The position numbers were made by a program, and so were the translations under genes. Shown here piece after piece: positions 6,201-13,580 of a stretch of 15,721 nucleotides of DNA. The stretch comes from CAZJGF01 sp964545665 (GTDB taxonomy: Bacteria > Chloroflexota > Dehalococcoidia > GIF9 > AB-539-J10), in contig CAZJGF010000028.1 in assembly GCA_964545665.1 (NCBI GenBank), positions 1 to 15,721 on the forward strand, read 5' to 3'. Under the pieces are notes generated by a model that did not search any database, had not been told where the DNA came from, and saw only the letters and a program-made list of their open reading frames with translations. Numbering within the stretch: the first letter of the stretch is position 1; each line of letters opens with the position of its first letter.

Positions 6201-8350
6201 CTTTCCTCCTTGGGGTGAGATGTTTCTGCCAAGCCTTCCTGCTCTAGCAGTTCCATAAGCCGAGCCGCCCTGGGATAGCCAATACGCAGTCGTCGCTGCA
6301 AGAATGAAGTAGATATATGTTTATGCTCCTGTGTCAGGCGTTTTGCCTCTTCCAGAAGAGGATCTGGGGCTGTAGCTATCTTTTGACTTAAGCTGGCAGG
6401 CTCGGCTACCTCATCAAAATTGACCAGACCCACCTCGGGCTTACGTTGCTCTCCCCAGAAGTGTACCAATCTTTCAATCTCAGCATCGGCGACAAAGCTT
6501 CCCTGAAGACGCTTGGGCCTGCTGGCTTCGCTCGGCATGTAAAGCATATCACCTCTCCCCAGCAGTTTCTCAGCACCAACCGTGTCGAGGATAGTCCGCG
6601 AATCCACCTGTGAGGTAACCGCAAAGCTGATGCGAGTAGGGAAATTAGCCTTGATAAGTCCGGTAACCACGTCCACTGAAGGGCGCTGGGTCGCTACGAT
6701 AAGATGAATGCCAGTGGCCCGAGCCAGCTGAGCCAGTCGACAAAGGGCATGTTCTACCTCATCAAAGGCCACCATCATTAAATCGGCCAGCTCATCAATG
6801 ATAAGCACCAAATAGGGTAACGCCTCACCAGGGGAGCGGTCCTTATTATAACCCTCAATGTTGCGCACTCCCGCTTCAGCAAACTTGCGATATCGCCTGT
6901 CCATCTCCTGACTGAGCCATCTCAGGGCCTTTATGGCTCTGTCAGTATCCACAACCACTGGAGCAGCTAAGTGAGGCAGCCCATTAAACACCACCAACTC
7001 CACCCTTTTAGGGTCAACCATAATGAACCGAATATCATCGGGGCTGTTGTGAACCAGCAAACAACAAATGATAGAATCTAGACAAACAGTCTTGCCGCTC
7101 CCAGTAGCCCCGGCAACAAGCAAATGAGGCATCTTGGCTAGATCCGCGGCCACTGCCTCACCACCAGCACCCTTACCCAGAGCGCTGGCCAGCCGCGACC
7201 TGGCCTTAATCTTTTGGAAAACGGTGGTTTCTATCACACTGCGAAGGGCAACTGAGCCAAAAGTAGTATTAGGAACCTCGATGCCCACCATTGATTTCCC
7301 AGGCACGGGGGCTTCAATTCTAATGCTTGGAGCAGCCAAGGCCAAAGCTAAGTCATTGCCTAGAGAAGTAATGCGGTCCACCCTAATCCTGGTTCTAGAG
7401 ACCTCTTCCTGTCGCTCCTGTCCCCTCTCAGTGACTTTCTTATATTTCCGATCCCATCCCGGCTCAACGCCGAATTGCGTCACAGTAGGGCCCATGTTTA
7501 TCTCCACCACGCTAGCTTCAACACCATAACTGTTCAACGCTTCCTCGATAAGCTGGGCGCGCTTGTCTACATCGTCTCTGTTCAGCTCCACCTCAATTGG
7601 TTTATCTAAGACGTCAATGGGTGGGAGCTGCCAACCGCTGGGAGTGAGAATTGGCTCACGCTGAGACCGCCACAGCTCGCTGGCAGTGGCTCGGGGCGGA
7701 GAGGTTACAGCAGGTCTTGCTTCTACCCTGGCAATCCCATGGCCTGCTTCACCGGAGATAGGTTCATCTGTAGCCGGAACCACTTTAGGACGCGGTTGTG
7801 CCGGTTTGGCAACAGGCCGTCGGCCACCCTTAAGAGCATTCTTCAGCCTGCGCCAGAACCTGCGTGGAACTACAAGAATGATACCCAGAAGAACAAGCCC
7901 GGCTATTCTGAGACCTCCTATGATGTCAGAAGCACCTATTATGCTTTGACCGAACTTGCCTCCTAGACTAACTTGCTGTGGAGTGCCTCCTCCAGGGGAG
8001 AAAAAGGAAAACATTCCCCACAAAGCCAAAGCTAGGATGGCCCCTCCCAGAAACCAGTTCCAGTGCCTTTCCAAGACAGAAAAGCCTCGCCATATCACCC
8101 AGACCAATACACCCACAGCGGCAGCCAATATGACCAAACCTGCTCCAAACAGTTCAACAGACCCTTGCCAGGCAGCAGTCCCCAATTTGATAAGGGTGGG
8201 CACAAACAAGTACAGCAATACCATGGTAACTACAACTAATATGAGCCTTCTCAGCACCGGTGAAGCAAAAAGGCGACCCCGCGCTGCTGGCTGGCTTTTC
8301 AGCTTCTTTCGCTTTGGCTTGGGTGAGCTCTTGCGTTTCGCTTCAGGCAT
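6197..8350 (-). CDS. ftsK: FtsK/SpoIIIE-family DNA translocase
   Basis: The 717-residue protein pumps DNA through the division septum and helps resolve chromosome dimers. A very basic N-terminus (5-34) precedes about four membrane segments (roughly 34-54, 68-88, 98-116, 140-161). A Pro/Arg-rich linker runs to about 235. The motor follows: alpha domain about 240-350, beta RecA-like domain with Walker A AGATGSGKT (413-421) and Walker B VLIIDE (515-520), and a C-terminal winged-helix gamma domain (about 660-708, with GYPRAARLMELLEQEG) that would read orienting DNA sequences. Compared with typical FtsK there is a charged insertion of about 20-25 residues at about 299-322 in the alpha domain. The ATG at 8350 overlaps the end of the RNase J gene (ATGCCTGA), so translation is probably coupled. 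The TAA shares four bases with the apgM stop on the other strand. Confidence 0.96.
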   Translation of the reverse strand: MPEAKRKSSPKPKRKKLKSQPAARGRLFASPVLRRLILVVVTMVLLYLFVPTLIKLGTAAWQGSVELFGAGLVILAAAVGVLVWVIWRGFSVLERHWNWFLGGAILALALWGMFSFFSPGGGTPQQVSLGGKFGQSIIGASDIIGGLRIAGLVLLGIILVVPRRFWRRLKNALKGGRRPVAKPAQPRPKVVPATDEPISGEAGHGIARVEARPAVTSPPRATASELWRSQREPILTPSGWQLPPIDVLDKPIEVELNRDDVDKRAQLIEEALNSYGVEASVVEINMGPTVTQFGVEPGWDRKYKKVTERGQERQEEVSRTRIRVDRITSLGNDLALALAAPSIRIEAPVPGKSMVGIEVPNTTFGSVALRSVIETTVFQKIKARSRLASALGKGAGGEAVAADLAKMPHLLVAGATGSGKTVCLDSIICCLLVHNSPDDIRFIMVDPKRVELVVFNGLPHLAAPVVVDTDRAIKALRWLSQEMDRRYRKFAEAGVRNIEGYNKDRSPGEALPYLVLIIDELADLMMVAFDEVEHALCRLAQLARATGIHLIVATQRPSVDVVTGLIKANFPTRISFAVTSQVDSRTILDTVGAEKLLGRGDMLYMPSEASRPKRLQGSFVADAEIERLVHFWGEQRKPEVGLVNFDEVAEPASLSQKIATAPDPLLEEAKRLTQEHKHISTSFLQRRLRIGYPRAARLMELLEQEGLAETSHPKEES

Positions 8351-10028
8351 GTTTCTCCGTTGAGGGCTTCCCTACTCCCACAGCCACGGCAATAATAACC
8401 GGGCGGCGATGAGTCTGCTCATAGAGGAATTTCATCAACGAGTTTCTCACCTTAGCCTTAATGAAACCTTGCTCAATCAGGTGCTTCTCATTACCATTTA
8501 GAGCGGCTACTACCACATCTTGACTCTTCTCTATCAATGCTTGATTCTCATCGGCTTCGATAAAACCGCGCGTTTCAATATGAGGCTTGCCCACCAATTT
8601 GCCCTTGTTGCTATCAATAGCCAGGGTGACCACAACAACCCCGTCTCTTGACAGCAATTTGCGGTCACGAAGCACAGCGCTATCCAGCTCACCAGTGAAC
8701 AGGCCATTTACATAGACATCGCCTACGGGAATTCTGCCAACGACGCTCCCTCCTTCCTGTCCCAACTCAAGTATGTCGCCGTCCTCAAGAACAAAGATGT
8801 TATCTTTCGGCATACCCAGACTCTCAGCCAGTTTGCCATGCACTCTCAAGTGGCGATACTCACCATGAACAGGGATGAAGAATTTAGGCTTAACTAGACC
8901 GAATAAGAGCTTTAGCTCCTCCTGACTGCCATGCCCATGAACGTGAACTTGAGATACTTTGCCGTAGATTACATCAGCCCCCTGTCGGAACAGGCTATCT
9001 ATCGTCTTGTTAACCAGCGCTTCGTTGCCGGGAACTGGAGTGGCCGACATCACTACTGTGTCACCAGGGACGATTTGAATTTGATTATGGTCTCGATTAG
9101 CCATACGCACCAGGGCAGAGGTAGGTTCACCCTGACTTCCTGTGGTTAACACGACTATTCGATTGTGCGGCAAACGCTTGAGTTCGTCAGAGCGGCAAAG
9201 GACATTGGGGGGAATTGCAAGATAGCCCGCTTCCACCGCCACATTCACGATCTCTTCCATGCTGCGACCGGTGATGAACACATAACGATTATGTTTGACA
9301 GCAACATCAATCACCTGCTGAATGCGAGAGATAAGGGACGAGAATGTGGTTATGATTACTCTTCCCGAAGCCCTGGCTACAATATGGTCCAGAGTATCGC
9401 TTACCACCATCTCAGAAGGGGTATATCCAGCAAGTTCCGCATAGGTGGAGTCGGAAAGGAGCAGCAAAACCTGTTTTGTTCCTAAGTGAGCCAAACGATT
9501 GAGGTCAGTCGGACCACCAATCACAGGAGTATAATCAATTTTGAAGTCACCACTGTGCACCACGACCCCCACCGGGGTGCGAATAACCAGTCCCACAGAA
9601 TCGGGGATACTATGGCAAACGGGGAAAAACTCTACAGTGAAGCTGCCCAAAGTCACCCTGCTACCAGCGTGAACCACATTTATATTTGCCTTGCTTTTAA
9701 TGCCACGATGTTTAAGCTCAATTGAGATTAACTTTCTGGTAAGCCTGGTAGCGTAAACAGGAAGATCAAGACGCGGCAGAATGTAAGGCAAGGCACCAAT
9801 ATGGTCCTCATGCCCATGAGTAATGATAATGCCTCTCAGCTTTTGCTGTTTTTGTAGCAGATAACTGATATCCGGGATGAGCAGGTCAACTCCCAGCATC
9901 TCCTCACTGGGAAACATCAGCCCAGCATCAATGATAATGATGTCATCGGCGTATTCCAGGACCATCATGTTTCTGCCGATTTCGCCCAGTCCACCTAAGG
10001 GGACTATCCTTAACTTCTGTGTTGACAT
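8343..10028 (-). CDS. rnj: Ribonuclease J
   Basis: This 561-residue enzyme is of normal RNase J length. It is an endo- and 5'-to-3' exoribonuclease of the metallo-beta-lactamase/beta-CASP family acting in mRNA decay and rRNA maturation. The zinc site shows as THGHEDH (70-76), H139 in VCHS, and D161 in HSGD. The beta-CASP part includes LSDST (191-195), the VHVHGHGSQEE loop (361-371) and PVHGEYRHL (386-394). A C-terminal domain of about 100 residues follows, as in dimeric RNase J. It begins 8 bases after the uracil-DNA glycosylase stop, with no obvious Shine-Dalgarno, and overlaps ftsK by 8 bases. It is probably transcribed with both. Confidence 0.96.
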   Translation of the reverse strand: MSTQKLRIVPLGGLGEIGRNMMVLEYADDIIIIDAGLMFPSEEMLGVDLLIPDISYLLQKQQKLRGIIITHGHEDHIGALPYILPRLDLPVYATRLTRKLISIELKHRGIKSKANINVVHAGSRVTLGSFTVEFFPVCHSIPDSVGLVIRTPVGVVVHSGDFKIDYTPVIGGPTDLNRLAHLGTKQVLLLLSDSTYAELAGYTPSEMVVSDTLDHIVARASGRVIITTFSSLISRIQQVIDVAVKHNRYVFITGRSMEEIVNVAVEAGYLAIPPNVLCRSDELKRLPHNRIVVLTTGSQGEPTSALVRMANRDHNQIQIVPGDTVVMSATPVPGNEALVNKTIDSLFRQGADVIYGKVSQVHVHGHGSQEELKLLFGLVKPKFFIPVHGEYRHLRVHGKLAESLGMPKDNIFVLEDGDILELGQEGGSVVGRIPVGDVYVNGLFTGELDSAVLRDRKLLSRDGVVVVTLAIDSNKGKLVGKPHIETRGFIEADENQALIEKSQDVVVAALNGNEKHLIEQGFIKAKVRNSLMKFLYEQTHRRPVIIAVAVGVGKPSTEKHA

Positions 10029-10036
10029 AGTTGAGT

Positions 10037-10633
10037 CTAAAACAAGTTCAATTGCTGAGCTCCAGTACCGACCTCAGCCACTTCTTCAGCTTGAGTCAAT
10101 ACTTCCGGTATCCGAAGCATATCGGCTTCGATAGTCCTGCGCAGACTACCTTGGTGAAGGGCGGCAGCGGGATGATACATAGGGTAGTAGATTACATCGC
10201 CTATCTTTCGTGCTTTTCCATGAGTCTTGCCTATGCTCTCATTAGGGAAATACCTCGCCAGAGAATAACGGCCCAGAGTAACGACCATTTTAGGTTGAAT
10301 TATTTCCACTTGGCGGTCGAGCCACTTACAGCAAGCCCTTATTTCGCTAGGCAGAGGGTCACGATTCCCCGGAGGGCGGCACTTAATCACATTAGCAATG
10401 TAAACTTGCTGTCGAGATAAGCCAATTGAGGCCAACAACTCATCCAGAAATGCCCCCGCTGACCCCACAAAGGGGCGCCCTTGCTGGTCTTCGTACCACC
10501 CTGGCGCCTCGCCGATAAAGAGCAAATCAGCATCTTCAGGGCCCTCGCCAGGCACTACTTTGGTACGAGATTTGGCCAAGTCACAATCTTGACAATCTGC
10601 AATTTCTTGGTGAAGCTCGGTCAAAGCTGACAT
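10037..10633 (-). CDS. Family 4 uracil-DNA glycosylase (4Fe-4S)
   Basis: The enzyme removes uracil from DNA as the first step of base excision repair. Numbered from the upstream GTG (10651), motif 1 is GEAPG (47-51) and the later active-site motif is HPAAALH (160-166). The four cluster cysteines are C20, C23, C91 and C107, and the CxxC pair and 16-residue spacing are those of family 4. The frame opens at a GTG at 10651, but I prefer the ATG at 10633 (198 residues). It matches usual family N-termini, and a promoter with its -10 box 8 bases upstream would exclude the GTG from the message. The last five residues, QLNLF, look like a sliding-clamp (DnaN) binding motif. The gene sits between the PAC2 gene and RNase J. 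Confidence 0.94.
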   Translation of the reverse strand: MSALTELHQEIADCQDCDLAKSRTKVVPGEGPEDADLLFIGEAPGWYEDQQGRPFVGSAGAFLDELLASIGLSRQQVYIANVIKCRPPGNRDPLPSEIRACCKWLDRQVEIIQPKMVVTLGRYSLARYFPNESIGKTHGKARKIGDVIYYPMYHPAAALHQGSLRRTIEADMLRIPEVLTQAEEVAEVGTGAQQLNLF

Positions 10634-10641
10634 CTGATTCG

Positions 10642-10670
10642 ATGATAACACCCCTGGCTCTGTTGGTCAA
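10642..10670 (-). promoter_or_regulatory. Putative promoter of the uracil-DNA glycosylase gene
   Basis: On the minus strand a -35 TTGACC (10670-10665) is followed by a 17-base spacer and a -10 TATCAT (10647-10642); each box matches consensus at 5 of 6 positions. The ATG at 10633 begins 8 bases after the -10 box, so the transcript would start at or next to the start codon. The box occupies the gap behind the PAC2 gene. Confidence 0.5.
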
Positions 10671-10681
10671 TTTCGGCTACA

Positions 10682-11521
10682 TCACTCTTCCTCTTCATCT
10701 TCATCTTCATCCTCCTCTTCGTCTTCCTCTTCATCTTGCTGCCAGATGGGTTCAGTAAATTGGTCAATAAATGCCGCCGTAGCCTGCTTAGCTATCCTTT
10801 CCATCTCCTCCTCTGATTGTCTAGCCAGATTGCTAAGCTCGGTGAAGTCAATCCCAATTCCCAGCATTTCAGTTAGCACTTCAAGAACAGCCAACGAAGC
10901 TTTGGGATTTGCTATTTGGGTAGCATAACTTGGCACCTCACCTAGCAAGCAAATGCCTTCCATATCCTGTTCCTTAGCCATCCCCAGTATCAGCCCATTC
11001 AACCCTGCGATGCGTATATCACCTTTAAGAACAACCCCGTATTTGCTTAACTCACTGATTAACTCCCGCTTTGTAGCACACCCCCAGACCTTTGATTCTT
11101 CGCTATAGTGAATCCGCGTTATCGCCGCAGCACAACTATATATCCTGTTCACTCTAAACTTCCGGGCTACATCTAAAACACAGTCAACCATTTCATATCC
11201 TTTGGAGCTAGGCTGCTCCTCGCCAATGAATAACACCAAAGCTTTGTGACCCCTACTACCATGCCAGTAATAGAACTTGCTCTCAGGAAAACGAGGTTTT
11301 TCCACTACATTATCTTCTACCATGACGCCTACGGGCTCAAAGAAGTTGACCGGGTCGATTTCCCCTATCTCCACTGCTCCCAATTTCTGTTTCAAATACC
11401 TTGCCACTATTAAGGAAACATCGCCAATGCCTGGCCAAGAAGCCAGCATATCGCAGTTCTTAGGGCGTGGTTGCTTGTAAAGCTTGTAGAGGTTATCTCG
11501 CTTCTTATTCGTGGCCATCAT
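10682..11521 (-). CDS. PAC2-family protein with acidic C-terminal tail
   Basis: The 279-residue protein resembles the PAC2 family, named for a eukaryotic proteasome assembly chaperone and found in archaea and some bacteria. The phosphorylase-like core covers about residues 20-240, with the family's GIGDVSL start, a VLFIGEEQPS strand-turn around 94-103 and a GLILGMAKEQDMEGICLLGE segment around 175-195. No catalytic site is assigned to the family, and its bacterial role is not known. The protein ends in 17 consecutive Asp/Glu residues, encoded by a low-complexity tract. The start is a double ATG with a strong Shine-Dalgarno GGAGGTGA just upstream, in the 13-base gap after pmbA, so it likely belongs to the same transcript. 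Confidence 0.85.
   Translation of the reverse strand: MMATNKKRDNLYKLYKQPRPKNCDMLASWPGIGDVSLIVARYLKQKLGAVEIGEIDPVNFFEPVGVMVEDNVVEKPRFPESKFYYWHGSRGHKALVLFIGEEQPSSKGYEMVDCVLDVARKFRVNRIYSCAAAITRIHYSEESKVWGCATKRELISELSKYGVVLKGDIRIAGLNGLILGMAKEQDMEGICLLGEVPSYATQIANPKASLAVLEVLTEMLGIGIDFTELSNLARQSEEEMERIAKQATAAFIDQFTEPIWQQDEEEDEEEDEDEDEEEE
10685..10735 (-). repeat. Low-complexity GAN-codon tract encoding an acidic tail
   Basis: These 51 bases are an almost pure run of GAA, GAG, GAT and GAC codons at the end of the PAC2 gene, giving 17 acidic residues in a row immediately before the stop. The tract is prone to length changes by slippage. Confidence 0.9.
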
Positions 11522-11534
11522 TGCTCACCTCCCT

Positions 11535-12902
11535 CTATTTCGCTGACACTGATAACCGGGGACAATACAAATAAGGAGTCCACAAAACTCCATTAACCCA
11601 CCTTGCCTCGCACCCGATACCAATGTGCTGCTTAAAGACTTGATAGATGTTCCCGGAAATCATGGTATCTTTTACCCGGCCTACTATTTCCCCATTTTCT
11701 ACCTTATATCCTAACAGAACGTTGCCACCAAAGTTGCCGCCCAGAACGTTGCCCTGATCTGCCCCTATGAGCTGCTCCACGATTAGACCTTCTTTCATAT
11801 CCTCCACCATGCTGCGAAAAGGAATATCTCCTTCTTTTATCACCAAGGAACTTATCGCCGGCTTTACTTGCCCTGTGCCACTGGCTCTCCGGCCACTGCC
11901 TGTGCTTTCAATCCCGGCTGAAGCCGCTGTTTGCAAATCGTAGAAGAAATGCGACACCACGCCGCTTTCAATCAGCGACAACCGTTCGCTGGGCACCCCT
12001 TCATCATCGCAAGGAGAGCTCCCCAAACAGTAGTCTAACGTAGCATCATCCCACAAGGTGAACTCTGTGTCAAAAACCAGCTCTCCTAATCTTTCCTTCA
12101 AAGGCGAAGCTCCTTCAAGAACCGTCTTGCCGTTAAGAGCGAGCGCTATCGGGCTTGAAAAGGCACTGGCCACACCCAGAGGGGTGAAGATAACTGGCAG
12201 GGGCTTGGTAGACGCCGTGGCTTTCCTTTTAGCCAGATCTAACTGTCCGACCACCCTATCAGCTACCGGTTCGACCGTATCAAGCAGATGACAGGAGCTT
12301 TCGCTATCACCAACAAAAAGCATATCTGTATCCTGGATAAGAACGCCTTCCAGCCCGAGGCCGAAAAAGCTCTTATCATAGCTCGCCTCGCCACCCTCAG
12401 AATTAGTTATGTGGATTGAGCTTGTTCCCTTGGTCACCTCAACATCACAGAGTATATCAGGAGTATGTCCCCTCACTTTAGCTATGAGCTCATTGCCCAG
12501 CTCTATCATTTCCTCCATAGTTACCTTTTCTATCCGAGGGTCAAAGACGCTCACCTCAGGATAGTTCCTCGAAGAAGGAAATTGAAATCTGGCTGGATTT
12601 CCAAACAGGGATGTTTCCACAGCCATGCTGATCAAATCCCTTGAGACCCCTCTCTCTCGAAGGGAGAGGTTAGGCGAAGGTGAACTGCTTTTCCCTGCCC
12701 CACCAGGGCCGCTAGCCGCTGAAAAACCAACCTTGCCTTCCTTGATAATTCGCAAGGCAACGCTACTGCTCTCCTTGGTCTGGACTTGCTTTAATTTGTT
12801 AGCTTCAAAGTGCACTGGTGTTTCCTGAGAGGACACCCAGAAAACTTCAGCTTGCTCAGCTACCTTCCGTGCTGAGCCAATAATCTCCCAAAGACGTTCC
12901 AT
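11535..12902 (-). CDS. pmbA: PmbA/TldE-type subunit of the TldD-PmbA protease
   Basis: This 455-residue protein is the non-catalytic half of the TldD/TldE heterodimer, which degrades unfolded peptides and processes modified peptides such as microcins in other bacteria. It lacks the HExxxH zinc motif seen in the TldD encoded just upstream. The fold is visible in its N-terminal mixed region (20-100), the central DTEFTLWDD...DDEGVP segment, and the C-terminal region with GNVLGGNFGGNVLLGYKVENG and MISGNIYQVF. Residues about 64-86 look inserted relative to relatives; 73-86 are encoded by a palindromic dispersed repeat, yet the frame stays open. The ATG has no Shine-Dalgarno, but a perfect -35 and near-consensus -10 end 5 bases before it. 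PAC2 follows after 13 bases. Confidence 0.9.
   Translation of the reverse strand: MERLWEIIGSARKVAEQAEVFWVSSQETPVHFEANKLKQVQTKESSSVALRIIKEGKVGFSAASGPGGAGKSSSPSPNLSLRERGVSRDLISMAVETSLFGNPARFQFPSSRNYPEVSVFDPRIEKVTMEEMIELGNELIAKVRGHTPDILCDVEVTKGTSSIHITNSEGGEASYDKSFFGLGLEGVLIQDTDMLFVGDSESSCHLLDTVEPVADRVVGQLDLAKRKATASTKPLPVIFTPLGVASAFSSPIALALNGKTVLEGASPLKERLGELVFDTEFTLWDDATLDYCLGSSPCDDEGVPSERLSLIESGVVSHFFYDLQTAASAGIESTGSGRRASGTGQVKPAISSLVIKEGDIPFRSMVEDMKEGLIVEQLIGADQGNVLGGNFGGNVLLGYKVENGEIVGRVKDTMISGNIYQVFKQHIGIGCEARWVNGVLWTPYLYCPRLSVSAK
12645..12686 (-). repeat. Palindromic dispersed repeat inside pmbA coding sequence
   Basis: The core folds as a hairpin: CCTCTC (12649-12654) pairs with GAGAGG (12664-12669), extended inward by one wobble and two further pairs around a CGA loop. 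The sequence resembles the widespread bacterial repeat family with a CCCTCTCCC...GGGAGAGGG core followed by a GGTTAGG..AGGTGA tail. In the pmbA frame it reads SPSPNLSLRERG, a peptide typical of such repeats when translated. It keeps the pmbA frame open. Confidence 0.7.
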
Positions 12903-12907
12903 CTTAA

Positions 12908-12938
12908 ATTCTAATATCTAAATCCTAAACAATGTCAA
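12908..12938 (-). promoter_or_regulatory. Putative promoter of pmbA
   Basis: On the minus strand a perfect -35 TTGACA (12938-12933) and a -10 TAGAAT (12913-12908; 5 of 6) are separated by a rather long 19 bases. The ATG at 12902 begins 5 bases after the -10 box. The left inverted repeat flanking the S23-type gene (12918-12928) lies inside the spacer. Confidence 0.45.
12918..12928. repeat. Left copy of 11-bp inverted repeat flanking the S23-type gene
   Basis: CTAAATCCTAA here is the exact reverse complement of TTAGGATTTAG at 13349-13359. The two copies bracket the four-helix-bundle gene. Additional degenerate GGATTT units occur next to each copy. Confidence 0.6.
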
Positions 12939-12961
12939 CTTTCAAAGAACTAAATCCAAAA

Positions 12962-13324
12962 CTACCGGCTCTTTGTTAATATCGAACCGAATATCTTCAT
13001 CAATTCTATAGACTCTGCGAGCAATATGTCTCGTTCTTTTCCCAAATCAGGATCATTTGCTTCTGCAAGCTTTAACCAATATCCAGACTCTTTGGCCTCT
13101 TTACGGCATATCTTGATTCTCATCAAGAAGTCTTTCTTACCTAGGGCTTCATTTGCCTCTATATAGTTTGCTCCGACCGAGGTTGCTGCTCGGATTAATT
13201 GCTTCCCAATTTCTCCACAAATGACCGTCTTTGGTAACTCGCTGTAAAAACGAAGAGTGGATCCTGCAAATTGCAATGTTCTCTCTTCCAGGTCATATTG
13301 TTTCGAATTTTTATTCTGGGTCAT
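12962..13324 (-). CDS. Four-helix-bundle protein of the S23 / 23S rRNA intervening-sequence family
   Basis: This 120-residue protein matches the small all-helical family named after proteins encoded in 23S rRNA intervening sequences (S23/IVP; related to Avd of diversity-generating retroelements). Visible family features are the opening YDLEERTLQFA, the central GKQLIRAATSVGANYIEANEA (about 45-65), the KKDFLMRIKICRKEAKESGYWLKLA helix (68-92) and a final LMKIFGSI helix. Relatives form small oligomers, and the biological role is unknown. It interrupts the tldD-pmbA pair. AT-rich flanks contain an 11-bp inverted repeat on each side, suggesting it arrived as a unit. No Shine-Dalgarno is visible at the ATG. 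No reverse transcriptase is nearby, so a retroelement role is unsupported. Confidence 0.9.
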   Translation of the reverse strand: MTQNKNSKQYDLEERTLQFAGSTLRFYSELPKTVICGEIGKQLIRAATSVGANYIEANEALGKKDFLMRIKICRKEAKESGYWLKLAEANDPDLGKERDILLAESIELMKIFGSILTKSR

Positions 13325-13348
13325 TGGGATTTGATTAGGATTTCGGGC

Positions 13349-13359
13349 TTAGGATTTAG
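13349..13359. repeat. Right copy of 11-bp inverted repeat flanking the S23-type gene
   Basis: TTAGGATTTAG is the inverted partner of 12918-12928. It lies in a stretch (13325-13365) of degenerate GATTAGGATTT-like units between the S23-type gene and the restored tldD stop at 13370-13372. Confidence 0.6.
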
Positions 13360-13370
13360 CATTTATCGCT

Positions 13371-13425
13371 TATCTGCCTCCAATCAGACAACGACGAATC
13401 CTGATATGCGGGCTGCCGTTAGAGA
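13371..13425. repeat. Left 55-bp copy flanking the N gap (assembly overlap)
   Basis: These 55 bases are identical to 13526-13580. The left copy abuts the start of the N run and the right copy abuts its end, as expected when two contigs that share a k-mer-length end are scaffolded without being merged. Confidence 0.95.
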
Positions 13426-13525
13426 NNNNNNNNNNNNNNNNNNNNNNNNNNNNNNNNNNNNNNNNNNNNNNNNNNNNNNNNNNNNNNNNNNNNNNNNNNN
13501 NNNNNNNNNNNNNNNNNNNNNNNNN
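13426..13525. other. Scaffold gap of exactly 100 N, probably artefactual
   Basis: The run is a round 100 N, the usual placeholder for a gap of unknown size. The identical 55-bp flanks imply that the contigs actually overlap and no sequence is missing. Joining them at the duplicate closes the tldD gene with a TAA stop, whereas reading through the N run gives a meaningless tail. Confidence 0.93.
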
Positions 13526-13580
13526 TATCTGCCTCCAATCAGACAACGACGAATCCTGATATGCGGGCTGCCGTTAGAGA
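13526..13580. repeat. Right 55-bp copy flanking the N gap (assembly overlap)
   Basis: This is the second copy of the 55-bp duplicate at 13371-13425. This copy is the one continuous with the tldD coding sequence and encodes its last residues up to IGGR. Confidence 0.95.

Noticed and set aside
7134..8363. Several plus-strand frames opposite ftsK, including one of 135 residues at 7956-8363
   Set aside because: They are antisense shadows of a clear FtsK coding sequence and have Pro/Arg/Ser-rich nonsense composition.
12962..13324. Diversity-generating retroelement suggested by the Avd-like four-helix-bundle gene
   Set aside because: There is no reverse transcriptase, template repeat or variable repeat in the window.
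13384..13425. C-terminal tail of tldD read beyond the N run
   Set aside because: The 13 residues after the gap are the left copy of the duplicate read out of frame. The true C-terminus is IGGR followed by TAA.
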